From Jejubacter calystegiae (GTDB lineage: Bacteria; Pseudomonadota; Gammaproteobacteria; Enterobacterales; Enterobacteriaceae), in NCBI RefSeq assembly GCF_005671395.1, contig NZ_CP040428.1:4030001-4094000 (forward strand): a stretch of 64,000 nt of DNA, read 5' to 3'. The notes under the pieces were generated by a model. It did no database searches and was not told the origin of the DNA. It saw only the letters and a list, made by a program, of their open reading frames with translations. Below are positions 46,923 to 61,393 of this stretch, piece by piece; position 1 is the stretch's first letter; every line of letters starts with the position of its first letter. The position numbers and the translations under genes are program-made.

Positions 46923-48050
46923 ATGGAACAGCGCCGCTTTTCCGGCAAAAGCCACTGGTATCATGAAACTCAGTCCAGTCTCTGTCCGGCGGACATCCTG
47001 CCGTTGGTTCCCGAGGCCGCCGGTGTGGCCGATCCCTTTTATCTCGATCTCCCTGAGGCTGACGAACCGTCGGCACCATGGCTTAACGCCGCCAGAGCCC
47101 TGGCCCACCAGCTACTGCCGGAAAGCCTGGAGACCAGCAGGCTGAATACCCTTAGCTGTTACGACCGCCTCAGTACCGCGCTTACGGTGGCCCAGGTCTA
47201 TGGCGTCCAGCGCTTGTGTAATCACTATGCGGCCCGTCTGGCGCCGCAGCCCGGCCCCGATTCGTCGCGCGAAAGTAATCATCGCCTGACGCAAATTACC
47301 CAGTACGCCCGCCAGTTGGCGAGCCATCCGACGCTGATTGGCTCCCGGGCCCGTCAACAGCTTGTCGGAGTGGGGCTTTCCGATATCGATATTATCCATT
47401 TTCACCTGATTATCGGTTTCGTTGGTTTTCAGGCCCGGGCGGTGGCGGCAGCGCAGGCGCTGGCAGGCTTTGATGTCCGCTGGCTACCGGGGATGGAGAT
47501 GCAGCAACCCGCCGCCGCGGAGCATTTCAGCCACACCGGCGACGGCTGGCGCAGTGAACTGTGCCGCAATGCGCCGGGAACGCTTTCCGAACGTCTGGAG
47601 CCACAGCAGCTACCTCTGCGTCTGCGCCCTCTGGCTCCGCTGTTTATCCAGGATAACCGCTCACAGGCGGATCTGCTCACCCTCAGCCGTCACTTTGATG
47701 CCGGAACGCCAGAGAAGCTGCTCTGCACCCTGTTGAGTGCGCGTATCAACGGCAGCGTTATCTGCTTTAATGCTGCCGCCCGTCGCTGGGTCATGGACAA
47801 AACCCTGCCAGACGCGATGCGCAACGGCGAGCGCGCCCTTCAGGCCTGGGGGCATAATCATCCGCGAGAAAGCGCCATCATTCAGGCGCTGCAATTATTG
47901 ATTCGCGCGCCAGGAAACTTTGGTCACGGCGCCATTCAGCCATTACGCACCCAGGGCATTTCCGATGCCGACATCAACCATCTGCTGCTCTGCTGTGCCC
48001 TGTGTGGCTGGTTTGACCGCATGATGGTAGGTCTGGGCGAGTGGGAATAA
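46923..48050 (+). CDS. yciW: YciW, carboxymuconolactone-decarboxylase-like domain protein
   Basis: A 375-residue protein with two AhpD/CMD-like regions; the start MEQRRFSGKSHWYHETQSS and the position between fabI and rnb identify YciW. The ESNHRLTQITQYARQLA region (about 116-132) and the C-terminal ISDADINHLLLCCALCGW are helical CMD-type segments. In E. coli yciW belongs to the CysB-controlled cysteine regulon and affects cysteine/methionine metabolism; the reaction is not known. Confidence 0.87.
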   Translation: MEQRRFSGKSHWYHETQSSLCPADILPLVPEAAGVADPFYLDLPEADEPSAPWLNAARALAHQLLPESLETSRLNTLSCYDRLSTALTVAQVYGVQRLCNHYAARLAPQPGPDSSRESNHRLTQITQYARQLASHPTLIGSRARQQLVGVGLSDIDIIHFHLIIGFVGFQARAVAAAQALAGFDVRWLPGMEMQQPAAAEHFSHTGDGWRSELCRNAPGTLSERLEPQQLPLRLRPLAPLFIQDNRSQADLLTLSRHFDAGTPEKLLCTLLSARINGSVICFNAAARRWVMDKTLPDAMRNGERALQAWGHNHPRESAIIQALQLLIRAPGNFGHGAIQPLRTQGISDADINHLLLCCALCGWFDRMMVGLGEWE

Positions 48051-48128
48051 GCAGAAACAGCGCTTGCTGCGCGGGGCGGATTCGCGTAAAACTGTCAGCC
48101 GCTCTTTAGGCCACGAAAACTCAGAGAT

Positions 48129-50063
48129 ATGTTTCAGGATAACCCGCTGCTAGCGCAGCTTAAACAGCAACTTCATTCTCAGACGCCGCGCGCTGAAGGC
48201 GTGGTAAAAGGTACGGAAAAGGGATTTGGCTTCCTCGAAGTTGACGCCAATAAAAGCTACTTTATCCCGCCGCCGCAGATGAAAAAAGTGATGCACGGTG
48301 ACCGAATCAGAGCTGTGATTCATGAGGATAAGGGTCGCGAAAGCGCCGAGCCGGAAGAGCTTATCGAGCCATTCCTGACGCGTTTTGTTGGCCGGGTTCA
48401 GAAGAAAGATGACCGCTACGCTATCGTACCGGATCATCCGCTACTCAAAGATGCTATCCCCTGCCGTCCTGAACGTGGTCTGAAGCATGAATTTAAAGAG
48501 GGTGACTGGGCCGTTGCAGAAATGCGCCGTCATCCCCTCAAAGGCGATCGCAGCTTCTACGCTGAACTGACTCGTTATATCACCTGGGGCGACGATCACT
48601 ACGCCCCCTGGTGGGTGACGCTGGCGCGCCATAATCTGGAGAAAGAGGCGCCGGACGGCGTCGCTACCGAAATGCTGGACGAAGGGCTGACCCGTGAAGA
48701 TCTGACCGAACTACCGTTCGTCACTATCGACAGCGCCAGCACCGAGGATATGGACGATGCGCTCTATGCTGAGCAGGACGATCGGGGCGACCTGCACCTG
48801 ACCGTCGCCATTGCCGATCCTACCGCGTGGATCGCACCGGGTAGCCGACTGGATAAGATCGCCCGCGAACGCGCCTTTACCAACTATCTGCCGGGATTCA
48901 ATATCCCGATGCTGCCGCGCGAGCTTTCTGACGATCTTTGCTCTCTGCGCCCTGATGAAACGCGTCCGGTACTGGCCTGCCGCATGAGTATTGGCGCCGA
49001 TGGCGCTATCGGTAGCGATATTCACTTCTTTGCCGCCACTATTCAGTCCCGCGCCAAACTGGTCTATGACGAAGTTTCTGACTGGCTGGAGCAGAAAGGC
49101 TACTGGCAGCCTCAGGACGACATTATCGCCCGGCAGATTACCCTACTGCATCGCATCTGCCAACTGCGCGGGGAATGGCGCCATAACCACGCGCTGGTCT
49201 TTAAGGATCGCCCTGATTACCGCTTTGTTCTCGACGAAAACGGCTATGTACTGGATATCGTCGCCGAGCCGCGTCGTATCGCTAACCGTATCGTGGAAGA
49301 GTCGATGATTGCCGCCAACGTCTGCGCCGCTACCGTGCTGCGCGATCGTCTGGGCTTTGGTATCTACAACGTCCATACCGGTTTTGACCCGGCTAATACC
49401 GAACAGCTGGCGACTATGCTGAAAAGCCACGGCATGCACGTGGACGCCAACGAGGTACAGACCCTGGAAGGCTTCTGCAAACTGCGTCGCGAGCTGGATG
49501 CCCAACCCACCGGCTTCCTGGACAGCCGTATTCGCCGCTATCAGTCCTTTGCTGAAATCAGCACCGAGCCAGGCCCGCATTTTGGTCTGGGTCTGGAAGC
49601 TTACGCCACCTGGACATCACCGATTCGTAAGTATGGCGATATGATCAACCATCGCCTGCTTAAGGCCATCGTCAAAGGTGAAAGCGCTGAACGTCCGCAG
49701 GATGAGGTCACCGTACAGATGGGTGAACGTCGTCGTCTTGGCCGTATGGCAGAGCGTGATGTCGGCGACTGGCTCTACTCGCGTTTCCTGCAGGATAAAG
49801 CCGGTACCGATACTCGCTTTAGCGCTGAAATTATCGATATCAGCCGCGGCGGTATGCGCGTACGTCTGGTAGATAACGGCGCCGTCGCCTTTATTCCGGC
49901 CCCCTTCCTGCACGCCGTGCGCGATGAACTGGTATGCAGCCAGGAAAATGGCACCGTACAGATTAAAGGCGAAACCGTCTATAAGGTCACTGACGTTATC
50001 GATGTCACCATCGCCGAAGTCCGTATGGAAACCCGCAGTATTATTGCTCGCCCGGCGAGCTAA
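48129..50063 (+). CDS. rnb: Ribonuclease II
   Basis: A 644-residue 3'-5' exoribonuclease, the same length as E. coli RNase II. Cold-shock domains at the N-terminus, RNB catalytic domain with the aspartate cluster in [16 protein letters not shown] (about 197-212) and an S1 domain at the C-terminus are visible. It degrades single-stranded mRNA. Confidence 0.97.
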   Translation: MFQDNPLLAQLKQQLHSQTPRAEGVVKGTEKGFGFLEVDANKSYFIPPPQMKKVMHGDRIRAVIHEDKGRESAEPEELIEPFLTRFVGRVQKKDDRYAIVPDHPLLKDAIPCRPERGLKHEFKEGDWAVAEMRRHPLKGDRSFYAELTRYITWGDDHYAPWWVTLARHNLEKEAPDGVATEMLDEGLTREDLTELPFVTIDSASTEDMDDALYAEQDDRGDLHLTVAIADPTAWIAPGSRLDKIARERAFTNYLPGFNIPMLPRELSDDLCSLRPDETRPVLACRMSIGADGAIGSDIHFFAATIQSRAKLVYDEVSDWLEQKGYWQPQDDIIARQITLLHRICQLRGEWRHNHALVFKDRPDYRFVLDENGYVLDIVAEPRRIANRIVEESMIAANVCAATVLRDRLGFGIYNVHTGFDPANTEQLATMLKSHGMHVDANEVQTLEGFCKLRRELDAQPTGFLDSRIRRYQSFAEISTEPGPHFGLGLEAYATWTSPIRKYGDMINHRLLKAIVKGESAERPQDEVTVQMGERRRLGRMAERDVGDWLYSRFLQDKAGTDTRFSAEIIDISRGGMRVRLVDNGAVAFIPAPFLHAVRDELVCSQENGTVQIKGETVYKVTDVIDVTIAEVRMETRSIIARPAS

Positions 50064-50204
50064 CCCGCCTCAGGGCGCGAGCCTTGCGTCGCGCCCTGCT
50101 CCCGCTTTACGCCCCATAGCGATAAGATGTTCCTGTACGATGCTGGCGCCCGCTGCGTTTTTTCTGCATCATAGCGCTATCGACCCCACAAAGAGCTGAA
50201 GCCG

Positions 50205-50387
50205 ATGTCAACACTCGATCCTCGTAGCGTCGCCCGCCGCATTGATACCGTGCTGGATATTCTGGTGGGCGGAGATACCGTTTCCGCCATTCGCAATCTG
50301 GAAATTCTCAGAGAGGAGCTGCTGACCAAAGTCCGGGAAAGCGGCGAAGATGAGCGCCCTGCGCAAAAATCCCCCTGGGAGATCTGA
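50205..50387 (+). CDS. yciZ: YciZ, small conserved protein
   Basis: A 60-residue protein ([20 protein letters not shown] ... SPWEI) that matches YciZ in size and place downstream of rnb. It is mostly helical, with no membrane segment. Function unknown. Confidence 0.85.
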   Translation: MSTLDPRSVARRIDTVLDILVGGDTVSAIRNLEILREELLTKVRESGEDERPAQKSPWEI

Positions 50388-50398
50388 TCTTCCTTCCC

Positions 50399-50422
50399 GA
50401 CGCCCTGATGGGCGTCGCTCTT
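50399..50422 (+). terminator. Possible terminator of yciZ
   Basis: GACGCCC-TGAT-GGGCGTC followed by GCTCTT; the T-run is poor. Confidence 0.45.
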
Positions 50423-50490
50423 CCCGCCAGGCGTGCTACTATGGCGATTAATTAGCATAATTATTCATTTTCCTCTGTTAACGGACCAGC

Positions 50491-51252
50491 ATGAACGCCA
50501 GACAGCAGCAAATTTTACAGATGGTAGTCGAACGTGGCCGAATGAATGTTTCGGATCTGTCCAGAATCACCGGCGTGTCGGAAGTGACCATCCGCCAGGA
50601 CCTCAATCTGCTGGAAAAGCAGAACTATCTGCGTCGCGCCCACGGCTATGCCATGCCGCTGGAAAGCGATGACGTGGAAACCCGTATGATGAATAACTTC
50701 CCGGTCAAACAGCGCCTGGCGGAGTACGCCGCTTCGCTGGTGAAAGACGGTGAGACGATATTTATTGAGAACGGCAGCAGCAACGCCCTGCTGGCACGCG
50801 CACTGGGCCATAATCGCCGTCTGACGCTTATCACCGCCAGTAGCCATATTGCCTGGCTACTGCGCGAGAGCGAATGCGAAGTCATTCTGGTGGGCGGCAG
50901 TTATCAGAAGAAAAGCGAAACCATGGTCGGCCCACTGGCCCGCGCCTTTATCCGCCAGATCAATTTCACCAAAGCCTTTATCGGCATTGATGGCTGGCAG
51001 CCGGACACCGGTTTTACCGGTAAGGATATGCTACGCAGCGATCTGGTCAGCGCCGTGCTGGATAAAGAAAGCGAAACTATCGTCCTGAGCGACAGCTCCA
51101 AGTTCAGCGTCACCTGGCCCTGGCCCCTGGACGCTCAGCACAAGTTCCGTAGGGTCATTACCGATAATGCCCTCGATCGCCGGACGGTACAGCAACTGGA
51201 AGAGAGCGGGCTGAAGGTCGATCTGGTCGACTGTCGGGATGGAGCGTCATAA
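50491..51252 (+). CDS. yciT: DeoR-family regulator YciT
   Basis: A 253-residue DeoR-type regulator with an N-terminal HTH ([22 protein letters not shown], about 19-40) and a sugar-isomerase-like effector domain. In E. coli YciT is a global regulator reported to act in osmotic stress. It is followed by osmB on the same strand after 257 bp of non-coding sequence holding the osmB promoter region. Confidence 0.92.
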   Translation: MNARQQQILQMVVERGRMNVSDLSRITGVSEVTIRQDLNLLEKQNYLRRAHGYAMPLESDDVETRMMNNFPVKQRLAEYAASLVKDGETIFIENGSSNALLARALGHNRRLTLITASSHIAWLLRESECEVILVGGSYQKKSETMVGPLARAFIRQINFTKAFIGIDGWQPDTGFTGKDMLRSDLVSAVLDKESETIVLSDSSKFSVTWPWPLDAQHKFRRVITDNALDRRTVQQLEESGLKVDLVDCRDGAS

Positions 51253-51509
51253 TTTCGCTGTCAGACAGGGGAAAACGGGCAAAGTTTGCGATCGTATCGC
51301 GTAGCACCATGAATTAAGAATTTTTACCTGTTTTAATATTCAGTCGCATTTAAAATAGAACCTAGCGATATAACAGGGAGTGATAATCACCCCAGTGATT
51401 TTCGTCATGTATCGCAACGTCGTTTCACGGTTTGTCTTCAGTACAGGGAATATCCCCTATACTTAAAGGGAGGCATTTTCCCGTGAATATTAATTCAGGA
51501 GAAAGCATT

Positions 51510-51725
51510 ATGTCGTTAAATAACAAAAAAATCGCTGCCGCCGTTCTGGCCGTTACCCTGGCAATGTCTCTGAGTGCCTGTGGCCACTGGTCAAAACGCG
51601 ATCGTAACACTGCTATCGGCGCTGGCGCCGGTGCAATTGGTGGTTCTGTCCTGACTGACGGCAGTACCCTGGGTACCCTGGGCGGCGCAGCGGTAGGTGG
51701 CATCATCGGTCACCAGATCGACTAA
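51510..51725 (+). CDS. osmB: Osmotically inducible lipoprotein OsmB
   Basis: A 71-residue lipoprotein. The signal peptide ends in the lipobox LSAC (C23 in AMSLSACGHW), followed by a glycine-zipper segment (GAGAGAIGGSVL ... LGGAAVGGIIG). I start it at the ATG at 51510, 8 bp after AGGAGAA; the frame opens upstream at 51432. E. coli osmB is controlled by RpoS and RcsB. Confidence 0.95.
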   Translation: MSLNNKKIAAAVLAVTLAMSLSACGHWSKRDRNTAIGAGAGAIGGSVLTDGSTLGTLGGAAVGGIIGHQID

Positions 51726-51807
51726 GGTTCTGAGACCGCCAAAAGCGCACCAGCGCTTTGATGTACGACAACAGCGTTGCGAACAGGTCTGACGACAAAT
51801 TTTAATT

Positions 51808-51844
51808 GCGGGCCGTGGTTTCGATACCACGGCCCGCTGCTTTT
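51808..51844. terminator. Bidirectional terminator between osmB and yciH
   Basis: A 13-bp GC-rich stem (GCGGGCCGTGGTT / AACCACGGCCCGC allowing for the loop) is followed by TGCTTTT on the plus strand and by AATTAAAATTT on the minus strand. Confidence 0.8.
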
Positions 51845-52170
51845 CAGCCGCCGGCCAGTTTAACCTTCATGCCTTTGGCTTCCAGCAGCGTTTTGATCAG
51901 CTCGCGCTTATCACCCTGAATCTCGATGACTCCATCTTTGAGCGAGCCGCCGCAGCCGCACTTCTTCTTAAGCTCCGCCGCCAGTCGCGCCAGTTCTGCA
52001 TCGTCGCCATCCACGCCTGTGATCAGGCAAACGCCCTTCCCTTTGCGGCCGCTGGTCTGACGCTGAATACGCACGATGCCGTCGCCTTTCGGCCGTTCGA
52101 CGACCGGTTTAGACTCTTTGATGCGCCCGGTCTCCGAAGACCAGACCAGGCGGCTGTTGTTATCGTTCAT
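51844..52170 (-). CDS. yciH: SUI1/eIF1-like protein YciH
   Basis: A 108-residue eIF1-like protein. GKGVCLITGVDGDDAELARL and KKKCGCGGSLKDGVIEIQGD are SUI1 domain segments. In vitro YciH affects start-site selection on mRNA. Its ATG overlaps the pyrF stop by 1 bp (TAATG). Last gene of the lapA-lapB-pyrF-yciH group. Confidence 0.95.
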   Translation of the reverse strand: MNDNNSRLVWSSETGRIKESKPVVERPKGDGIVRIQRQTSGRKGKGVCLITGVDGDDAELARLAAELKKKCGCGGSLKDGVIEIQGDKRELIKTLLEAKGMKVKLAGG

Positions 52171-52889
52171 TATGCCTCCTTCAGCGACTGACGGATGGCC
52201 TGCAGCGTGGCCTCCGGATCCGCCGACTGAGTAATGGGCCGACCGATGACCATATAGTCTACGCCCGCCTGCTGTGCCTCTACGGGCGTCATAATACGGC
52301 GCTGATCGCCAGCCGCGCTTCCTGCGGGGCGAATGCCCGGCGTCACCAGCTTAAAATCTGCGCCCAGCGCTGACTTAAAACGTACCGCTTCCTGAGCCGA
52401 ACACACCACCCCATCCAACCCGCAGTCGCGAGTCAGGCGCGCCAGACGCTCCGCATGATCGGCCGGAGACAGGGTAATTCCAATATCGGCCAGATCGCTG
52501 GCCTCCATGCTGGTCAGCACCGTTACGGCAATCAACATGGGCGCATCATTACCGAAAGGCACCAGCGCCTCTCTGGCCGCCGTCATCATCCGCGCGCCGC
52601 CGCTGGCATGTACATTCACCATCCATACCCCAAGCTCTGCCGCGGCCGCCACAGCGCGCGCAGTGGTGTTGGGAATATCGTGGAATTTAAGGTCCAGAAA
52701 AACGTCGAAGCCACGCTGCTGCAGGTCGCTGACCAGTTGGGAGCCGAACAACGTAAACATCTCTTTGCCCACTTTCAGGCGGCAGTCACGGGGATCGATA
52801 CGGTCGACGAACGCCAGCGCGCTGTCGCGACTATCATAATCCAGCGCAACAACAATGGGAGAATCTGTAACGGTTTCGGCAGGCTTCAT
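52170..52889 (-). CDS. pyrF: Orotidine 5'-phosphate decarboxylase
   Basis: A 239-residue TIM-barrel enzyme catalysing the last step of UMP synthesis. The catalytic segment [15 protein letters not shown] (about 65-80) with the D-x-K-x-x-D array and the phosphate-binding GIRPAG ... MVIGRPI are present. The ATG at 52889 follows AGAAGGAACAGCC and gives the family length; the frame upstream to 53174 is not conserved. Confidence 0.96.
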   Translation of the reverse strand: MKPAETVTDSPIVVALDYDSRDSALAFVDRIDPRDCRLKVGKEMFTLFGSQLVSDLQQRGFDVFLDLKFHDIPNTTARAVAAAAELGVWMVNVHASGGARMMTAAREALVPFGNDAPMLIAVTVLTSMEASDLADIGITLSPADHAERLARLTRDCGLDGVVCSAQEAVRFKSALGADFKLVTPGIRPAGSAAGDQRRIMTPVEAQQAGVDYMVIGRPITQSADPEATLQAIRQSLKEA

Positions 52890-53080
52890 GGCTGTTCCTT
52901 CTCTCTGTGGGGCACGCGCGGCGCACTGATGATAAACGGCAGGCATTCTACCCGCCCCCCCGCCAAAAGAACAGCCGCAACCCTGGTTAGCTGACAAGCT
53001 TGACGAGGGGCTCGACGCCGGACTGTTCGCGGTTTTAACATCTATAAGTATGTTGTAACTAAAGTCGCTTTTTTTAAAAA

Positions 53081-54250
53081 TTACTGGCCATCGAGGCCGC
53101 GAATCGGTTTCACCGTGGACCAGGCACGACAGGACGGACAGTGCCAGTACATAGTAAAGGCGGTAAAGCCACACTTACGGCAGCTGTAGCGCGGTTTGGT
53201 ACGCAGCTGTTCGCCTACCATATCGCGCAGTGCCATCAGGCTCTCTTTCGCGCGCCCTTCTTCCGCCTCGCCCAGGTGATAGTCCATCAGTCGATGGAAT
53301 ACCCGAGTGGTGGGATGCTGCTGGAGCCGATGGGTAATATAGACCTGAGCCGCTTCGTGCCCTTCCCGCTGTTCGATAATGGTGGCCAGCATCAGTTCCG
53401 CCGTCGCACCGGTATTTTCGTCTACGCAGCGGCGCAGGAATGTTTCCCACTCCGCCGGTTTTTCCAGATGTTGGTAGCAGGTCTGAAGCATCTCCAGCGT
53501 TTCGCTCACCAGATCTTTATCCTGCTCGATGACCCGCTCCAGATGTTCCGCCGCCCGGGCATAGTCACCCTTTTCCATCAGCAGGCGCCCCATCATAATA
53601 GAGACCCGCGCGCTGTTGCGATCCGCCGCCGCGCCTTTCTTCAGCAGCGTCATCGCACGATCGAGGTCGTCATTGCTCATCAGCTGCAGCGCCTGTTCAC
53701 AGTAAAAGTGAGCGATCTCCACCTTCTGTTTGTCGTACCCCAGCTTCACCAGACGCTCTGCGGTATCGATCGCCTTCTGCCAGTCGCTGGTGGCCTGATA
53801 TATTTGCAACAGCTGCTGCAGGGCGCTCACCCGGAAATCGGTCTCATCCACCAGTTGGGAAAACATATCTTCAGCCCGATCATACAGCCCCGCAGCCATG
53901 TAATCGCGGCCCAGTTGCTGTACGGCGAGCAGGCGCTGATCGTAATCGAGGGAAGCGCTCTCCATCAGGGCCTGATGGATGCGGATGGCGCGGTCAACTT
54001 CGCCGCGCGAACGGAACAGGTTGCCCAGGGTCAGATGCGCCTCTACGGTACCGCTGTCCTCTTTGAGCATATCAAGGAACAGATCGACCGCTTTATCCTG
54101 CTGATTCGACAACAGAAAGTTGACCCCGGCCACATATTCACGCGACAGGCGGTTAGCTTCCTGCTGCTTATCGTTGTGCGCACTTCTGCGCCCCATATAC
54201 CAGCCGTAAGCCGCGGCGACGGGTAGCAGAAGAAACAGCAACTCCAGCAT
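53081..54250 (-). CDS. lapB: LapB (YciM), lipopolysaccharide assembly regulator
   Basis: A 389-residue protein with an N-terminal membrane anchor (about 1-16), about nine TPR repeats and a C-terminal rubredoxin-like metal site ([10 protein letters not shown] ... HCPSCRAW). It acts as adaptor that brings LpxC to FtsH for degradation and so limits LPS synthesis. lapA lies 6 bp upstream. Confidence 0.96.
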   Translation of the reverse strand: MLELLFLLLPVAAAYGWYMGRRSAHNDKQQEANRLSREYVAGVNFLLSNQQDKAVDLFLDMLKEDSGTVEAHLTLGNLFRSRGEVDRAIRIHQALMESASLDYDQRLLAVQQLGRDYMAAGLYDRAEDMFSQLVDETDFRVSALQQLLQIYQATSDWQKAIDTAERLVKLGYDKQKVEIAHFYCEQALQLMSNDDLDRAMTLLKKGAAADRNSARVSIMMGRLLMEKGDYARAAEHLERVIEQDKDLVSETLEMLQTCYQHLEKPAEWETFLRRCVDENTGATAELMLATIIEQREGHEAAQVYITHRLQQHPTTRVFHRLMDYHLGEAEEGRAKESLMALRDMVGEQLRTKPRYSCRKCGFTAFTMYWHCPSCRAWSTVKPIRGLDGQ

Positions 54251-54256
54251 CTAACG

Positions 54257-54571
54257 TTATTCCTTCACGGCTGGCATGGCAGCACCGGCAGTGGCTTCAG
54301 GCATCGTACTATCGCCCAGTTTCTGCTCCAGGCGCTTTACTTTACGCTCGGCACGCACCAGCGACAGGCGTACACGCAACCAGAACAACCCGCAGATAAG
54401 CCAGCCGATAAGAAAACCGGCGCCGAACAGCGTCGCCAGCAGCGTCGAGATGCGATAGTCCCCCTGGGCCAGCAGGTAGTTAAAGTGAACGACTTGATCG
54501 TTTTGCGCACCCAGCGTCACTGAAATAATGAAAATTGCCAGTACCAGTAAGAAAATCAGTAAATATTTCAC
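54257..54571 (-). CDS. lapA: LapA (YciS), LPS assembly membrane protein
   Basis: A 104-residue protein with two transmembrane segments (about 2-19 and 44-66) and a C-terminal coiled coil (AERKVKRLEQKLGD). It works with LapB in envelope assembly. First gene of its operon. Confidence 0.95.
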   Translation of the reverse strand: MKYLLIFLLVLAIFIISVTLGAQNDQVVHFNYLLAQGDYRISTLLATLFGAGFLIGWLICGLFWLRVRLSLVRAERKVKRLEQKLGDSTMPEATAGAAMPAVKE

Positions 54572-54722
54572 ATTACTTCCCGTATGTGGTTGTCATCGGA
54601 TAAAGCCTGACCGAAACCCTGCGTCCAGTCCTATAAATTACCATTTCCCTCTCTGACGGGGAATCATAAAGCGCAGGCCCTTTAATGATATATGGAGGCA
54701 AAAGCACCTTTTTACAACACTT

Positions 54723-55475
54723 TCAGCCGGATTCGCCGGTCTGGCCCTCTTCCCGGGCTGGCGTCAACGGTCCGCACAGTCGCCGGGTCAGCCAACACGC
54801 CACGGTGACCAACAGCCAGGCGATAGCGGTAGAAGCCATCAGATCCTGCGGCCAGTGCATTCCCAACAGCAGCCTGCTACCCATCACGCCAGTGGCCCAT
54901 ATCATCAGCACCACCACGCTGATAACCCGCCTGCGCGGCCACAGTAGCCCCACGGCCAGTAATGCCCAGCTGGCGGCAAACATGGTATGCCCGGAAGGAA
55001 ATGCGAAACCGGTCTCTTTCTGCCAGTGGCCACGCAGCCAGCCCGGTAACTCATGATGCTGTTCGAGTAGCGTTTTCACCTGCTGCCCACGCTGCTGGCG
55101 ATTTAAATCATAGAACTGCTGAGCCGGAATGCCATGAGACTCCTCAAGCCACATCACATAGGGGCGAGGTTCCTGAACCTGCTCTTTAACCCAGGATTTT
55201 ACCCCCTGACCGCCGAGGATAGCCGCTCCCAGGATCAAAAACAGCACCAGTGCCGCCTTCAAACGGAAGCGCAGACACCAGAGAAACCAAAAAAACAGCA
55301 CCAGATGAGTTATTAGTCCCCAGGGTTGAGTTACCGTTTCCGTAACCCAATACATCATTTTCAGCCACAGTGCGCTTTCACCCGGCTGCCACTGCCAGCC
55401 AATTAGTGACACTGTAACAGGCATCGCCAGCAGAATAATTGCGCCAGTGGCGGTACGTTTTGCTATCGACAACAT
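54723..55475 (-). CDS. pgpB: Phosphatidylglycerophosphatase B / undecaprenyl pyrophosphate phosphatase
   Basis: A 250-residue PAP2-type membrane phosphatase with about six helices. The three phosphatase motifs are KEQVQEPRP (about 97-105), PSGH (about 160) and SRLLLGMHWPQD (about 199-210). I start it at the ATG at 55475 (MLSIAKRTATG), preceded by AAGGAG, as in E. coli. It dephosphorylates phosphatidylglycerophosphate and undecaprenyl pyrophosphate. Confidence 0.95.
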   Translation of the reverse strand: MLSIAKRTATGAIILLAMPVTVSLIGWQWQPGESALWLKMMYWVTETVTQPWGLITHLVLFFWFLWCLRFRLKAALVLFLILGAAILGGQGVKSWVKEQVQEPRPYVMWLEESHGIPAQQFYDLNRQQRGQQVKTLLEQHHELPGWLRGHWQKETGFAFPSGHTMFAASWALLAVGLLWPRRRVISVVVLMIWATGVMGSRLLLGMHWPQDLMASTAIAWLLVTVACWLTRRLCGPLTPAREEGQTGESG

Positions 55476-55684
55476 CGCTTCTCCTTGTTTGCCGCGTGCT
55501 TCAAGGATAACCGAAAAAGTGCACCGAAGGAAAAAACGGCCGCTCCGCTTCGGGGGAGAATGATTGTCGTTATTGCCAATGAGGCGATTGTGCCCGCGAT
55601 GTGGCAAAATAGCCGATAATAATTGCATACAGCCAGCAACTGGCGGGGGCATTGCAGGCCCTGGATGCGTATCTGGAGAATCAC

Positions 55685-56275
55685 ATGCAGCTTAAACGTG
55701 TGGCAGAAGCCAAACTGCCAACCCCCTGGGGCGACTTCCTGATGGTGGGTTTTGAAGAACTGGCAACCGGACAGGATCACGTCGCCCTGGTGTATGGGGA
55801 TATCAGCGATAACGCGCCGGTGCTGGCGCGCGTCCATTCGGAGTGCCTGACGGGCGATGCCCTGTTCAGTCTGCGCTGTGATTGCGGTTTCCAGCTGGAA
55901 GCGGCCCTGAGCCATATCGCTGAAGAGGGACGCGGTATTCTGCTCTATCACCGCCAGGAGGGGCGTAATATCGGACTGCTGAATAAGATTCGCGCCTACG
56001 CGCTTCAGGATCAGGGTTACGATACCGTAGAGGCCAACCATCAACTGGGGTTCGCCGCCGATGAACGAGACTTCACCCTCTGTGCGGATATGTTCAAACT
56101 GCTGGGCGTGGATGCTGTCCGTCTGCTGACCAACAACCCGCGCAAGGTAGAAATTCTGACCGAATCGGGTATTAATATCGTCGAGCGGGTTCCGCTGATT
56201 GTCGGGCGCAATCCCAAGAACGAGCGCTACCTCGATACCAAAGCCGCCCGTATGGGGCATCTGCTTTCCGAATAA
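55685..56275 (+). CDS. ribA: GTP cyclohydrolase II
   Basis: A 196-residue enzyme, the E. coli length when started at the ATG at 55685 ([10 protein letters not shown]). It opens the imidazole ring of GTP as the first step of riboflavin synthesis. Zinc ligands are in [18 protein letters not shown] (Cys residues at about 54, 65 and 67), and the RQEGRNIGL segment is also present. Divergent from pgpB. Confidence 0.97.
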   Translation: MQLKRVAEAKLPTPWGDFLMVGFEELATGQDHVALVYGDISDNAPVLARVHSECLTGDALFSLRCDCGFQLEAALSHIAEEGRGILLYHRQEGRNIGLLNKIRAYALQDQGYDTVEANHQLGFAADERDFTLCADMFKLLGVDAVRLLTNNPRKVEILTESGINIVERVPLIVGRNPKNERYLDTKAARMGHLLSE

Positions 56276-56298
56276 CGCTTTCCCCGCGTTCAGACAGC

Positions 56299-56328
56299 AA
56301 CGGGCCGCGCAGTGCGCGGCCCGTTTTT
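56299..56328. terminator. Terminator shared by ribA and acnA
   Basis: AACGGGCCGCGC-AGT-GCGCGGCCCGTTTTT lies between the convergent genes. Confidence 0.88.
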
Positions 56329-56342
56329 CTTTACCTGTTTAC

Positions 56343-59018
<2,676 letters not shown>

Positions 59019-59295
59019 AGCTCCTCCTTAGATCGGGGAATCGTGATACCCCGGACAGTCGTCCGGGTTTGTATTAAAGATAACACAAACATAATGTAAC
59101 GTTTTGATAACAACCCAAAATGCTAAATCCTGGTCCATAGAAGGGTTATTGCGTTAACCGGGAATAAAACAGCAAATCGGGAAAAGTCGTCGACGGATTT
59201 ATAACGAACATCAATCAGGCATGCGTGCGCAATAAACACCATGTAATAAGAAGGGATATTTTCGCCATCCATTAAAGACAGCATTGATGCAGATA

Positions 59296-59320
59296 GCAAA
59301 ACGCCCGCGATGCGGGCATT
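59296..59320 (-). terminator. Terminator of the ymiC transcript
   Basis: On the minus strand, TGCCCGC-ATC-GCGGGCGTTTTGC forms a stem followed by T residues 6 bp after the ymiC stop. Confidence 0.75.
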
Positions 59321-59325
59321 TTGAA

Positions 59326-59421
59326 TTAGCGGGTAATAACCCAGACCAGCTGAGCCCAGAACGCCATTGACAGGCTAAAGGCGCTCAGCCATGACCAGTA
59401 TTTGACGCAATGTCTATTCAT
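59326..59421 (-). CDS. ymiC: YmiC-like 31-residue membrane protein
   Basis: A short frame starting MNRHCVKYWSWLSAFSLSMA and ending FWAQLVWVITR, below usual ORF-calling limits. It has one hydrophobic helix and the YWSW...FSLS...FWA pattern of E. coli YmiC in the same acnA-cysB interval. A terminator follows directly. Function unknown. Confidence 0.7.
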   Translation of the reverse strand: MNRHCVKYWSWLSAFSLSMAFWAQLVWVITR

Positions 59422-59581
59422 AATAAAAGTAACTATTAATTTTATTAATGGATTCAGGTTGATACTTTTATCAACCCCCGGCTGCTGTGGTTATTTTTCA
59501 TTCAAAAGGTGGTTCGTTATTACTATTAATAGCAAAAAACTCACCATTCCGGATTTACTGACCGGTATTAATTGTTAACTA

Positions 59582-59749
59582 TTATTGTTTTTTGTGATCT
59601 TCTTCAGCAAATAAATCAATAAAATCTTGTTGCTGTTTGGTTAACTTCCAGCTGACAGGAAGTTTAATCCCCGAGCGATGCCCGGTTTTATGTTCGTCAT
59701 TTTTCTGACATACCCGGGATACGGGTGAAATCGGTGTCTGAATCGTCAT
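59582..59749 (-). CDS. yciX: YciX-like small soluble protein
   Basis: A 55-residue frame MTIQTPISPVSRV ... LPVSWKLTKQQQDFIDLFAEE. I start it at the ATG at 59749, 2 bp after the ymiA stop (TGATTATG), which suggests coupled translation. The gene name rests on position and my memory of the E. coli interval. No membrane segment. Confidence 0.65.
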   Translation of the reverse strand: MTIQTPISPVSRVCQKNDEHKTGHRSGIKLPVSWKLTKQQQDFIDLFAEEDHKKQ

Positions 59750-59751
59750 AA

Positions 59752-59880
59752 TCAGCCCCAGAATTTCCAGACCAGCAGAAGGAGACCTCCCCAAAACAGC
59801 GCCGACACCAGAAATGCCGCAACCCAGGCTTTACGCTTCAGTTCCGGATCCCGTTGCAGATCGTCGTTTGGAGATGACAT
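59752..59880 (-). CDS. ymiA: YmiA family small membrane protein
   Basis: A 42-residue protein (MSSPNDDLQRDPELKRKAWV ... LVWKFWG) with a charged N-terminus and one C-terminal membrane helix. The RDPELKRKAWxAxFLxSALFW block is that of E. coli YmiA. It lies upstream of and is probably co-transcribed with yciX. The 348 bp between it and cysB contain AT-rich sequence and no convincing gene. Confidence 0.85.
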   Translation of the reverse strand: MSSPNDDLQRDPELKRKAWVAAFLVSALFWGGLLLLVWKFWG

Positions 59881-60228
59881 TGCAGACCTCTTACAATCGA
59901 CATCACTTATCATAATGCTACCTAACAATTGGCGGGACTAATCGCCATTGGGATTAATCCTAAAGAAACTCTAGCTCAAAATCCAGCGTATTTACGTATA
60001 TTTTCGCGCCGAAAATTAAATCTTTTGATCTGAAATAAATTATTGGAATCCAGGGTTTGCCGGAAAGCGACTTATTAACTATTGTTATTGCCGTTATGTA
60101 ATGAGTTGTGGTAGGGAAAGTTATTAAAAGGCAGCGCTATTAGAAATGAGGGTAAATATGAGAGGGATTACTATTATCTTTCTCTGCTGTTTCGGCGACC
60201 CCCTTTTCGCAGGAAGCCGCCGCTGCGA

Positions 60229-61275
<1,047 letters not shown>

Positions 61276-61343
61276 CTATATCACTTATAGCTGATTTGTA
61301 TAGACCAAAAGAAAAGATAATAATCAGGTTATAACCAGGGGAT

Positions 61344-61368
61344 AAAAAAGGGCCGGAAAATCCGGCCC
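61344..61368 (-). terminator. topA terminator
   Basis: On the minus strand GGGCCGGA-TTT-TCCGGCCC is followed by six T residues, 26 bp after the topA stop. Confidence 0.9.
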
Positions 61369-61393
61369 CTGAAGTTTTTACAGCATGTGAAGA

